Assembly: GCA_020650975.1 (NCBI GenBank)
Contig: JAIPMN010000100.1
Coordinates: 1 to 26,179, forward strand
Length of the DNA stretch: 26,179 bases
Reading direction: 5' to 3'
Origin: Apostichopus californicus
Taxonomy: Eukaryota; Echinodermata; Holothuroidea; Aspidochirotida; Stichopodidae
The notes below the pieces were generated by a model. That model was not told where the DNA came from, did not search any database, and saw only the letters and a list, made by a program, of their open reading frames with translations. Below, piece by piece: positions 1 through 11,030 of this stretch. A program made the translations under genes and the position numbers. Numbering within the stretch: position 1 is the first letter of the stretch; every line of letters starts with the position of its first letter.

Positions 1-56
1 TATTGGAGAAAGATGAAGAAATAAATGAATTAAAAGCAGAAAGAAATAACACAAGA
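1..56 (+). CDS. PPFIA: Liprin-alpha, coding exon (partial, cut by window edge)
   Basis: Read from base 3, this encodes LEKDEEINELKAERNNTR. It matches the conserved liprin-alpha stretch that runs LLEKEEEISELKAERNNTR in vertebrate members. The exon ends in AGA followed by the donor GTAAGA at 57, in phase 0. The first two bases (TA) are the end of a leucine-type codon begun outside the window. The peptide is highly charged and suits a coiled coil. It joins in frame to the exon at 555, giving NNTR-LLLEHLE exactly as in known family members. The 5' end of the exon and the start codon are outside the window. Seen: peptide and donor. Known: the family match, recalled and not searched. Confidence 0.9.
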
Positions 57-863
<807 letters not shown>

Positions 864-944
864 TGACATGGCCCCTTCCTGGCTCTGTAGTACCTGTTGT
901 AACCACATTGCCCAGTCCTTTTACAATGTATAGTCTTCTACAGT

Positions 945-1565
945 ACAGTTTCAGAATGTGGATTGCCCAAATTATGTTTCTATATCCAGACAATCTCTGG
1001 CTGTAACAGACTGTAGAACATTCTGAAATCCAAAAGGATGTATAGAAGGTAAAAATCCAATTTATCCGGGCAATTTCCGTAAGATTCACTATCCACTACG
1101 AAAACGCATGTGTAGACACTTTGGATGGTAGAATGAGAATGAAGGGCAACGACCGGAGGAGCCGGTCGTTGAGGGTGCACAGTGTTAAAAGATTACCAGG
1201 GCATACTAGACATGGTAGAATGAGGTGCTAAGGTTGTGAGGAGACAGGTAAGCTTGTCACTCGTAAATATCTAAACCAGTAAGTTTTATGATTACAGTTT
1301 CAGAATGTGGATTGCCCAAGTTATATTTCTATATCTAGACAATCTCTGGTCCTGACGTGTCTGGATAATTCCAAACAAAAGACACACTTCTAGGCATTTT
1401 GGGTGGTAGTATGAGGAGGGTAACTGACTGGTAGTTAGCGGTCACTTAGAGGAGGGTACAGTGCTAAAGACATTTTTGGTTCAATTATGGCATGGTAGAG
1501 CAATAGTGCTGTGCATGTCAGGGGACAGGTAAGCACCTTGCTGGTAAATATTCAAACACAGTAAG
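945..1565 (+). repeat. Two diverged direct copies, offset about 349 bp
   Basis: The segment starting ACAGTTTCAGAATGTGG at 945 recurs at 1294, followed in both places by GATTGCCCAA and ATATC(C/T)AGACAATCTCTGG. Later matching parts include CATGGTAGA and GACAGGTAAGC, then a CAGTAAGTTT-like end. The second copy is about 68 bp shorter in its middle, because GACAGGTAAGC is offset by 281 bp instead of 349. The first copy contains an extra hairpin-like piece, CGACCGG...CCGGTCG, near 1150. The block lies directly before the minisatellite and may be a diverged higher-order part of the same array. Confidence 0.7.
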
Positions 1566-1589
1566 TTTGAGGATTTTTTACTATAAGTG

Positions 1590-2380
1590 GAAGTGCATTG
1601 GGTTGTGTAAGATAGATATGCAGGTAGCTTAGGTTTCTGGATTATCAAGGTTTTAACTTGCGAGAGGAGGTACTGGGAAACTTGTGCATTGGGTTGTGTA
1701 ACATTGAAATGCAGTTAGCTTAGGTGTCTGGATAATCTAGGTGTTACTACAGGTTGAAGTTCTGAGAAGTGCATTGGGTTGTGTAACATAGAAATGCAGT
1801 TTGATTAGGTGTCTGGATAATCCAGGATGATCCGGGATGATCCAGGAGTGTCAGTGTGGGCACTCCTTAATTGGGTCTTATGACATAGAAATGTAGTTAG
1901 CTGAGGTGCTGGGATGATCTGGGATGATCCAGTATGGTCGGTGGAGGCATTCGTTAGTGGAACTAGGGTTGTATGACATAGAAATGCAGTCAGCTGATGT
2001 GCCAGGATGATCCAGGATGATCCAGTAGTGTCGGTGGAAGCACTCGTTACTAGGGTTGTATTTGTAACATAGAAATGCAGTCAGCTGAGGTGCCGGGATG
2101 ATCCAGGATGATCCGGGATGATCCAGGAGTATCAGTGTAGGCACTCATTACTAGGGTTGTATAACATAGAAATGCAGTTAGCTGAGGTGCCGGGATGATC
2201 CGGGATGATCCAGGATGATCCAGGAGTGTCAGTGTAGGCACTTGTTACTAGGGTTGTATGACATAGAAATGCAGTCAGCTGAGATGCCGGGATGATCCAG
2301 GATGATCCGGGATGATCCAGGAGTGTCAGTGTAGGCACTCGTTACTAGGGTTGTTGACATAGAAATGCAGTCAGCTGCTT
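1590..2380 (+). repeat. Minisatellite, about 9 units of mostly 91-97 bp with a nested GATGATCC decamer
   Basis: A shared core, GGGTTGTATGACATAGAAATG in typical form, recurs with GAAATG at 1706, 1791, 1888, 1981, 2072, 2169, 2266 and 2362, and a weaker unit at about 1613. Spacing settles at 96-97 bp in the last units. Inside each later unit sits a nested tandem of GGGATGATCC / AGGATGATCC, with two to four copies per unit. Units then share GTGTCAGTGTAGGCACTCGT. The minus strand is open in all three frames over parts of the array and reads a repeated LLDHPGSS-type peptide. This is a by-product of the repeat and not a gene. Confidence 0.92.
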
Positions 2381-2769
2381 TTAGTTTCGCAGTCTCATCT
2401 CTGAGAGAGGTTTGTCATATCTACTTGGTATTTTTCTTCCTGTGCCATCAAAATAACAATCTGTGTCAAGGAATACCTTACTCACGCTGTGAAACATTTT
2501 AGAAGCAAAACCTACTCCCTCTCTCTCTCTCCATCTCTCACTTGGACTGTTGGATGTGTTGAGGGATGCCTAATATCACTGACAATTGTCACCTGGATAG
2601 TACATCGTGGGCTGTTTTAATTCCCCTTTTATGTCAAACACTTCAATGAGAGAATGTTTGTACGGTTCCCCGTTGGTTCGAATAAAGAATAATCAAAAGA
2701 TTGTTACTGGTAACGTTAAGTGTCATTGATTTTAAGTACAGCACTACTAACTGCTCCCTTTGCTTATAG

Positions 2770-2815
2770 TAGATTTTATTATTTTTATTATTTTTATTAT
2801 TTTTTATTATTTTTG
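2770..2815 (+). repeat. TTATT-type simple repeat
   Basis: A run of TTATTATTTT units with almost no G or C. Ordinary low-complexity intron sequence. Confidence 0.8.
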
Positions 2816-3270
2816 TATCATTCATAACCAAGACTACTTCTTATCTGATGCAATTTAGTACTATGGTTTAATGTTAATGTTAAATCTAAAGGGTTAACGT
2901 TCCCTCAGTACTATGGTTGTCCACATTATAAAACCTTCAGGTAAAAATATTCACGTTTTCAAGAACATACCATACCTATTGTGTGATATTACTTATTCAA
3001 TTTATGGATTGCACCAATAGAGTCAGAAGTTTTTTGAGTGTTATTTGCTCAAGGCTTCCCACTATATAGGGGGCCCCCTCTGTCCTCTTTGAATTTTGAG
3101 GGTATATTCATGGTCTTGATTTGAGGGTACATTCACCTGCTGCGTACTAATCTACAGAGAGCTTGTCGGAACAGAAGGTTGAATGTAATGCAGCATATAC
3201 GTGGAAACATTTGTGAGATCGAAAAACAGGAACGATAACTGTTGCAGTCCAAATGTATTCCAAATCTTTA

Positions 3271-3340
3271 GGAGAGGGGGTGTGGTGGGAGGGTGTTGTT
3301 GGGGTGTGGTGGGGTGTGGTGGGGGTGGGGGTATGTGAGG
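3271..3340 (+). repeat. GT/G-rich low-complexity block
   Basis: The + strand is almost only G and T, built from GGTGTGGTGG-like pieces with several G runs of three to five. Four or more close G runs make a G-quadruplex on the + strand (also the RNA strand of this intron) possible. No known element is recognised. Confidence 0.7.
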
Positions 3341-3530
3341 AGGGATACAGGATGCAACATCATACTTTTGTTGGTAAGTGCTGTCTGAGAACCTGATCTG
3401 AAATTCTAGACAGTGATGGTCCGAGTCTGCTAGTGTGTAGTTTTTGGTTTTAAACTCAAACCTTTGTTGACTCTTAATTTATAAAGAAGGAATAGCATAC
3501 ATGTGAATTTTTTGTTATTGCTAATATAAA

Positions 3531-3676
3531 TGTGTGTGTATATATATATATGTATATATGTATATATGTTTATATGTATATATGTATATATGTATATATG
3601 TATATATGTATATATGTATATATGTATATATGTATATATATATATGTATATATGTATGTATATATGTGTGTATATA
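3531..3676 (+). repeat. AT microsatellite, 8-bp unit TATATATG
   Basis: Starts with (TG)n and passes into about 15 copies of TATATATG with small phase changes, ending TGTGTGTATATAA. The 119-codon frame across it translates to a Tyr/Ile/Cys/Met repeat ([13 protein letters not shown]) and is a product of the repeat. Confidence 0.95.
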
Positions 3677-4451
3677 ACCTGTCATTTCATAGAGTGTAAC
3701 TTAGCAATGAGGCCAAAAACATTCAACATAATTTGTGGTCTCCAGGACAGGCCCAAACTGCTATGTAATGTGAAAATGTTTCTGAACACATGCAGTACAG
3801 AATCTAGTATGTTCATTAATTTTATGAGAAACAAAATGTACACTTCTTCAAACATTGATGAAATGAAAAGAGAAATTGTGAACACTTAATTATTTCATGA
3901 AGTCCTTGGGATAACATGAGATGACACTTGACATTTAAGGATTCTTTATAAAGCCTTCACAGACATACCTTTGGTCTTTTCATTTTGTTTATTTACTATT
4001 TATGTTTTTTTAATTTTTTGTGTAAAAATTTCATGCTTGCACTGAAGGACTCATTATAAATCGATGGGTATCTATATAAAAGATATATAAACATATGTGT
4101 GTTTATATATAACATATATGCAGTATGCAATATCCACAGTGTCTTAGTGTATTAAAATGTAATGATCTGTGAACCCCAAGATATCTATAGAGAAAAGAAT
4201 CGAACTGAATTTGCAGGCATAATTGAGCTCAAACGAGTACCTCAGATCAATAAGAAATTGATTGCATTTGCTGTCTTCTTTGACAATGGAGTGATGTCAG
4301 ACCTTTTCCTTATAATTTTTTAATAGAACCTAGCGTAGACATCTATTTTTATATTTTTATATTTATTTTTTATTTTTTTAAACCTCTGTATTCTGATGAT
4401 GGTAACAAAGATAGTACTGAATAAGGTAGGAACATCGACAGAAGAATATGC

Positions 4452-4473
4452 GGGGGGGGGGGGGGGGGGGGGG
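4452..4473 (+). repeat. Poly(dG) run of 22
   Basis: An uninterrupted run of 22 G on the + strand. The length may be imprecise in an assembly, because homopolymers of this size are error-prone. Confidence 0.9.
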
Positions 4474-5711
4474 CAAGTTTGGATGAGAAGGGTTAATGTT
4501 CCCTTAACTTGGAATAGGGTTGTATCTTTGTTGATACATTTGAAGCCAGTTAGCTTCCGGGCAAAATCCGGGCAAGTCCGCACAATGGTGACCGTTTTCA
4601 TGCAATGGTTTTAACCTTGATTCAGAGGTCTGTAAAGCAGTACATATATCTCTTGCACATGAAGACCTACGTAGAAGAGCTCTCTGTTAAAACGCCAAAG
4701 ACAGCCCCATCAAAATGAGAATGTTAGGATGGCATCTTTCAGCGATCACTTCTGTTTATTATGTTTAGCTTCAAGACATAATGACATTTTATGAAAATAA
4801 CCTAGTTTGCAGTCAAATGATTATCATGTTGTTCGTCCTGTAATATTTTTGAATATAATTTTTTTTTTCCATCTTCATCATGATGCACAATGAAAATGTT
4901 ATCTGGTAGATTGTCAAATGTGAAATTAACCTTTTTTTGTGGGATATAGAGAAAACCAGATCAATGAAATGTGGGTCATTTTTATGTTAACTCTACAACA
5001 GAGACAGAAAAAGCGGCACGTTTATTTTAAAAAAGGGGGTCCGAATGATTGTGTGAAAATAGTAACGACAGTTCTCTGAGACGCTTTTCTGTACCCACAA
5101 ATTGAATTGAAATTGCATTCAAGATTGCCGCTTGTGACTAACAATTTTTTTTACGAATAACCCAAAAAATTGTATTCAATATTGGTGAGATATAATGTTT
5201 TCAATTTTCTCTTCATGCACAATATGAAGAATTGATCAGACCTAAAAATAACATCATAGACACTTATAATGTTCTTCAATGCTGTCGTCCTGTGTTATAA
5301 TGCAGAATTTCTTTTTGGTTTATTTTTTCTTTTCTTCTCTTTCCTTCTCCGAAGGAAGTGGTGTTTGCACCAGATGTGCTAATATATATTATACCATCAT
5401 TTCCTATCAAATACTGGTTTACTTTTACCGGAAAAAGTTCAGTTTTATATTGAAAAATGAATGACAAAAACAAAGAACAAGTATAAGGTCAAAATAATAA
5501 ATGGGTTCATTGCTTGTCCTCCTTTCTTTGGGAACTTAACAGAACTTCACAATATTATATTGAAATTAATAATTATAATCAAAAATAATTATTTATGAAG
5601 CCCTAGCTGACAGAGGTTTGAGACTGGTCAACAAGAGTCATACCAGAATGATTGGTATTGGAGCACCACCTTTGGAAATCATTGCTGTCAAATTTACATG
5701 ACCCACCACCA

Positions 5712-5723
5712 CCCCCCCCCCCC
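5712..5723 (+). repeat. Poly(dC) run of 12
   Basis: An uninterrupted run of 12 C preceded by CCACCACCA. It forms part of a pattern of long C or G runs across the window. Confidence 0.85.
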
Positions 5724-6051
5724 ACCTTGCATCGGGAGACATGACATGTGTTATGCAAAGTGCTGTGGTTTAGACTGGCATCTCCAGCAAAGACATGGTT
5801 CCTAGGAAATATCACCACATTGGCCCAGTTGATTTGGCAATGCAGGATTTTAACTCATGAGGTTATACATTGATAGAATAATTAAAAGAGTTCCAGTAAA
5901 ATAATTAAAAGAGACAGTTCTAAGTTTCAGAATAAATTCTGATCAATTCATAAAATCTGGTAGCTGAATTCAAACTGCTATGAATTGTTTTCAGATCAAC
6001 ACTCGATCACCGATTTTATGACAGTGATTTTTATCTTTTTCGTCCGCACAG

Positions 6052-6138
6052 AAATTTATGTTAAAGAAACAGTTTGCAAATACACAAGGGTCTGTCAGCA
6101 CTTCCACTACAGAAGAAGCTTTAAATGAAGCTAACAGG
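6052..6138 (+). CDS. PPFIA: Liprin-alpha, coding exon (29 codons, divergent linker)
   Basis: Encodes KFMLKKQFANTQGSVS followed by a Ser/Thr/Glu-rich tail ending LNEANR. The acceptor is CGTCCGCACAG at 6041-6051 and the donor is GTGAGT at 6139; both boundaries are phase 0. It falls between the exon ending SNQE and the exon starting LLSNGSIDS, where vertebrate liprin-alpha has a longer, weakly conserved linker starting IVALREQN and also ending just before RLSNGSID. The first twelve residues align loosely with that sequence (L, K/R, Q and Q shared). The family match rests mostly on position, phase and good splice sites and less on sequence identity. An additional exon could exist in this species but I did not find one. 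It is probably a flexible break in the coiled coil. Confidence 0.75.
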
Positions 6139-6866
6139 GTGAGTTTTCATTTTTTTTAAATTTTTCATAAGTTTTGTTAATATTCAGTCAGCAGAGGATA
6201 ATGTCAGACCCTATCCACCTGGATACGATCCGGGATGGACACCAGCTTTTATGAAGCTCGCTCTTCCTGATGTACGGGCTGCGAATCACATGGCAGCCGT
6301 GTAATTTGTAGACCCATTCCTGCTCCGGACCGTCAGGAATGGGACCACCACTTACCCATCCCCATCTGATGTACAAGAACATATCTCAGGATCTGACCAC
6401 TTTCTCTAGCACAGAGCAAGATTTTTAGTGCGAAAGAATGTTTAAAAAGAGGGGTCCGGGACCCCTGGGCACTTTTACAATTGACAATAACATCAGACAC
6501 AAAGAAACCTAATACATTGTGGGTTCTCCAACCAGAAGCAGGGTATGTTATCATGTAGGATTCGTATGAATGGCCTCCCAAATGACGATGACCGAAACAA
6601 AAGTTGTTTCCTGGTGCAGTTTATTTGTGACCAATGTGAAGTGGTCGATACCCGACCTTTCTAGTAAGTTGTAACGGACAAGTTTTAGTATCACCAGATC
6701 CTGGCAGAATTCATCGGAAACTGCAGCTTTCTTAAAGTATTCCACATCGAGTATAGTAACTATTGTGAGCGTTTTCCTGCGGGAAAGAAGAGACACCGTT
6801 GAAATTAATTCCAGACCACAAACTGTTTCAAACTGGTGATGACTCTGATTTCTGATAATGACTCTC

Positions 6867-7284
6867 AAAGTTATTTATTTATACTGAATATGCAACATGT
6901 TAAAGTCCTTTATTTATACTGAATATGCAACATGTTAAAGTTATTTATTTATACTGAATATGCAACATGTCAAAGTCATTTATTTATACTGAATATGCAA
7001 CATGTCAAAGTCCTTTATTTATACTGAATATGCAACATGTCAAAGTCATTTATTTATACTGAATATGCAACATGTCAGTCATTTAAAAATACTGAATATG
7101 CAACGTGTCAAAGTCCTTTATTTATACTGAATATGCAACGTGTCAAAGTCCTTTATTTATACTGAATATGCAACATGTCAAAGACATTTATTTATACTGA
7201 ATATGCAACATGTCAAAGTCAATTATTTACACTGAATATGCAACATGTTAAAGACATTTATTTTTACTGAATATGCAACATGTA
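6867..7284 (+). repeat. 12-unit tandem array, 35-bp period
   Basis: The core ACTGAATATGCAAC starts at 6882, 6917, 6952, 6987, 7022, 7057, 7090, 7126, 7161, 7196, 7231 and 7266, a 35-bp period with one 33-bp and one 36-bp step. Each unit adds ATGT(C/T)AAAGTC and TTTATTTAT. Units differ at only a few positions, such as AAAGTCCTT versus AAAGTCATT versus AAAGACATT, and the variant types alternate along the array. One unit (near 7080) has an internal 2-bp shortening and reads ATTTAAAAATACTG. Confidence 0.96.
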
Positions 7285-7523
7285 TCAGGGACGTCATAAC
7301 ACATAAGAAGTGAAGATCACTGTCTTACCTACCTATCCTCTTGTGATTTGGTGGTGAATAACACACAAAATGTTGGTCCATTTTGAAATAGGATATTTCG
7401 TTTATTTATTTTTTTGTTCCCCTGCTTCAGGGAGATGGGAAACGAGAAGAGGCAAATTTCATCTCTTTTTTTGGATTTCTTTGTGTTTTTGTCTGTTTGT
7501 CATCTGACTTTATTTTTCTTATT

Positions 7524-7542
7524 CCCCCCCCCCCCTTTTTTT
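7524..7542 (+). repeat. Poly(dC) 12 followed by poly(dT) 7
   Basis: Twelve C followed directly by T, an all-pyrimidine tract on the + strand. Confidence 0.8.
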
Positions 7543-7652
7543 GGGGAAATCAAATTTTTCAAATTACTGTCTAGTGGCCTTGAGGTATCAAATTATTTTC
7601 AGCTGATTGATCATTTCTCCCAAGTAAAGATTTCACACATTCATGTATGTCT

Positions 7653-7712
7653 GTATGTTGCACATGATCAATTGATGGAATGGTATGTTGCACATGATCA
7701 ATTGATGGAATC
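7653..7712 (+). repeat. 30-bp direct duplication
   Basis: GTATGTTGCACATGATCA begins at 7653 and again at 7683; both copies continue with ATTGATGGAAT. It is a perfect local tandem duplication of 29-30 bp and contains the palindrome TGATCA. Confidence 0.85.
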
Positions 7713-8889
7713 CATCAGGAAAGTGCTTTACCAGTTTGACAGATAAAAAAATGGTTCTTTAAAGCATCTCATTTTACATTTTATGGGTTAATTTTCCCTT
7801 TGACACATACTCTAGGAGCAGACAGGCCTGTTGAGAGCAGTGGGGGTCAGGGGGATAGGGCCCAGGGTCTATTTGTGGTCTTGAGGTATGCAGGTTGAAC
7901 AGTGCGAAGGCCAATAACTTGTGACCAATGATTCGAAACAAATTCAACAATTTGTCAAACAGAAAATTTTGCACAGAAGCACTCGTTGAAGTCTTGTGTT
8001 TTTTTTATCTTGAACCTGAGAACGTATTAAAGTTCTATGAAAGGCTCAAACGATCTAGGTACATTGAGGGTCAATGAAATCTTTGCCTTAACACAGAAGG
8101 CTACTTTAAGACATGGTTAAAAGCTCTAGAAGTAAATTTCTATCACAATGTCATATCAATCCCAATTGCATGTCTGAAGCATGTTCAACATCATGTGATC
8201 ATGTGTAAATGCTTTATCGGATGAAAACAGGAAATAACTATCCATCCACCAGCACTATTGTGTGGAGGGGAGGGGGATAGGGGAGGGGAAAAATGTGAGT
8301 TTGAAATTATGTTTACAGCAGCAGCCTGCAAAGTCATAAAATTGTATGTCACAATTTATGATAATGTTTTTTATATGTACATAAACCTTGAGAAGCATTG
8401 CATTTACTGGAGAAAATTCCATCTAGAACGGAGCGTATTGCATTGATATATTATAAAGTTTGGAGCATGTTCCCAATCGCTCTAGAAAGAGGGAGAATGA
8501 CCAAATGTCGTTTACTTTTTTACATAGTTTATTGTTGAATTGGTGTAGAAATCTATTGTGCCAAGAGTGGACCAAGTCTTTAGCACCCCAAAATACACTT
8601 CTTGTTCAGTTATGTACAGTATGACCATGTTTATCGAAATTGTAGTAGCTTTTGTTGGGAAAGGTCTGCATTCGAATATTTACGGATAAAATGTTGATTT
8701 ACTTGGCTAGTTCTTTTCATTCCTTGTCACAGGCAAAAGGAACCTTTGCGATGGTGATGGCGTGTATGTGTGGGTGTATGTATGCGTGTATGAATTTATT
8801 TTACTTTCCAGCAGATAATGTGAGTACAATTTATCCTAATTACTGCTCATTACCTGACTGGCATTAATTAGCAAATCTTGTTCTTGCAG

Positions 8890-9111
8890 CTCCTCTCCAA
8901 TGGATCGATTGATAGTGAAGACGGGGTCAAGAAGATCATACACCTACAGGAAGCCCTGGATAAACAGAATCACGAGCTAAGCCAAGCTCTCCTTCAGACC
9001 AAAACACTTTCATCTCGAGTCGGAGAGCTGGAAGAAAGTCTATCCATGTCACAGAAGGATGCCATCAAGGCTCACGGAGACTCCGAGAAGCACCTCAGAG
9101 ATTTTAAAGAG
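8890..9111 (+). CDS. PPFIA: Liprin-alpha, coding exon (74 codons)
   Basis: Encodes LLSNGSIDSEDGVKK, then LQEALDKQNHELSQA, TLSSRVGELEE and ends HLRDFKE. The order of conserved blocks (LSNGSIDS, a Leu/Glu/Lys coil with QN, LSSRVGE, then a charged end) matches vertebrate liprin-alpha around RLSNGSIDSTDE and LAALSSRVGEVEQE. The acceptor is TTCTTGCAG at 8881-8889 and the donor is GTAACT at 9112; both boundaries are phase 0. The sequence is a clear heptad-type coiled coil after residue 12. The LSNGSID motif is the most invariant part of this section. The frame runs on for 12 codons past the donor with no family similarity. Known role: a segment of the N-terminal oligomerisation and partner-binding coil. 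Confidence 0.95.
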
Positions 9112-9394
9112 GTAACTCGAGGATTTAATGTCGTCACCTGTGGAGGGTGACTTACGCATTAAGAGGTATCAAAAAGTACTAAAAGGCTTTTATTAGAAGC
9201 ATCGACGCCCAAGTAATTACGAACATACCATCCAAATTCTGATCAATCCGAAGTCCCAGTCTTAGCAGGTTACACAAAAGGGGTTAGAAGAGTTTCTCTA
9301 ATATCTGTTGACAATTTTAGGAAGTTTCTTTTAATTTTTTTTATCGCAATCATTACTATCTCATGGGCCAGTGCTGTACTTGGGAAGACAGAGG

Positions 9395-9425
9395 ATGGGG
9401 TGGGGTGAGGGGTGGGGGGGGGAGG
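9395..9425 (+). repeat. G-rich block with nine-G run
   Basis: GGGGTGGGGTGAGGGGTGG runs into nine G at 9414-9422. Several G runs of four or more lie close together, so a G-quadruplex on the + strand is possible. Confidence 0.7.
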
Positions 9426-10543
9426 GACATGTTCATCACAATTATCGCAGTAGTTACAAGACCGCTGACAAGTCTCAGATGTTTGCAACTTAATCTGACA
9501 AGACATATGTCCGTGCTACTAAGGACTGACCACAGACATCGAATAGCGAATTTCTAGTCCAGCTATCTCGTTTAATAATAATAATAAAAAGAGAGAAGTT
9601 AATCTGTATGAATTATGCAGATCAATGCCTTGAGTGCATTATTCTCTTGGAAGATCGAAGAAGACATTTGCCCGGGGAAGTGACCTGACCTAGTTTCCCC
9701 GCGTCTCTCGGTCCACATTGCAATTAAAATAAGAGTGCGTGTGTCCCATGGAGGATATTTAAATCTATTAATAGCTGTCATTAATACTTTAAAGTCTGAC
9801 TGACCTAGAATAACCAAACGAAATTGACCTAAAATAACCAAGCATTGGAATTAATTAGTACTTTTGAAAATATCGTGTGTGGTGTTTGTGATGTAAGACG
9901 AGGGCAAAAAAAATGGGAAAAAAATATATATGTCATAGTTAAAATGATAGCTGAAGGCAGCAACAAGAATGTTGATTAAATTATGTTGACGAGCTTGGAA
10001 GTTGAAAAGAGAATAGGTGAAAAAATTATGAAAACAATCTTCCAATATTTGTTGGTGATATAACTTGAAGAAATTTCATCTAAAATGGCAAAAGTTTAAC
10101 ATACTGTATCCTCATTTCTCCATTTTCAAGTGAAGTGCAAATGAGCCTACGTAAATGCAGATTGGCATCAGAACGTTGTTAGCAAACACTGTTAAAAAAG
10201 TACTTTCACAAAACAAAATATACATTTAAATATCTCCCTCCCCATCCAAACAGATAAGAATGTGGGAGATTAACCAGCATATTTTCACTTTGTGTAATTT
10301 GTTTAAAAATATTAAAAATCCATTTACCTTTACCACTGGCTACTATTTTCACATGATGGGAACTTTTATACAGCTCTTGAAATTAATAATCATTATTGTC
10401 TTTGGTCAGTTTGCACAGATGTTGGCTAAAATGTTCAAGGTAGGATTGAAACAAGCATTATTTATTTCATAAATTTGGTAACAAGACAACATTGATACCT
10501 TTCTGTGTCAACCACATTGATGAGAAATCCCACAACACCAAAC

Positions 10544-10576
<33 letters not shown>

Positions 10577-11030
10577 GATTTATAGAGCGCCTTACAATGT
10601 AAAAAAAACTCAAGGCGCTGTACATATAATCTAAATCTAATATAAATCTAATTAAAAAGCAACAAATCAATTAACCGAAACAATAAAATAGTAAACCTTA
10701 AAACAGTGAAAAAATAGCAGGAATCACTAAACAAGCGGAAACGCCCTAACAATGTTAATACACAATAAAACAGGATAAGAACTAGCATAACAGGCTAAAA
10801 CAAGGAGAATTATTAACAACATAAACTAAACATATGAGTTTTCAGGTTTTTCTTGAAAGTATTCACGTTAGTTATTGCACGTATATGAGATGGCAAGCTG
10901 TTCCACACCATTGGAGACGAGTTCGCGAACGCCCTGTTACCGTAAAAACTGGTTTTGGTGATCTTCGGTTGGCATAGTAAGATCATGTCTCCTAAATCGT
11001 CAAAGTTTTTTCTAGCTGATGAATGTTCGA
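10544..11030. mobile_element. Decayed dispersed (SINE/LINE-tail-like) repeat
   Basis: It begins with about nine AAT units, then AAGATTTATAGAGCGCC and a GCGCCTT...AAGGCGC inverted repeat (10588-10617). Similar (AAT)n plus TTTATA-GCGCC...AAGGCGCT modules are common in dispersed repeats of marine invertebrates. The distal part (10840-10990) includes a segment reading GGCAAGCTGTTCCACACC, GCGAACGCCCTGTTACCG and GGTTTTGGTGATCTTCGG, which has the look of a formerly translated or strongly constrained module of the same repeat class. No complete ORF, no target-site duplication and no confident 3' end were found. The assignment to a retroelement is by pattern memory only. Confidence 0.5.

Larger units (their letters stand above)
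6139..8889 (+). other. Intron (2.75 kb) with 35-bp tandem array
   Basis: Donor GTGAGT and acceptor TTCTTGCAG. Contents in order: a 680-bp stretch of moderate GC with three staggered minus-strand open frames (6188-6868) that I do not recognise; the 35-bp array (6867-7284); a C12 run followed by T (7524-7542); a 30-bp duplication (7653-7712); and unique-looking sequence to the acceptor. The frame at 8878 begins inside the acceptor and is the start of the next exon. Confidence 0.75.

Noticed and set aside
1878..2338. Three overlapping minus-strand frames with a repeated LLDHPGSS peptide
   Set aside because: They are the translation of the minisatellite units. The repeat period is not a multiple of three throughout, so units change frame.
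3530..3889. 119-codon plus-strand frame
   Set aside because: Its first 46 residues are the translation of the TATATATG microsatellite and the rest shows no family features.
4217..4320. Exon-like open stretch after GAATTTGCAG in intron 795-6051, considered for the missing vertebrate IVALREQN segment
   Set aside because: The only open frame starts two bases after the AG, which does not fit the phase-0 neighbours, and the peptide does not match liprin-alpha.
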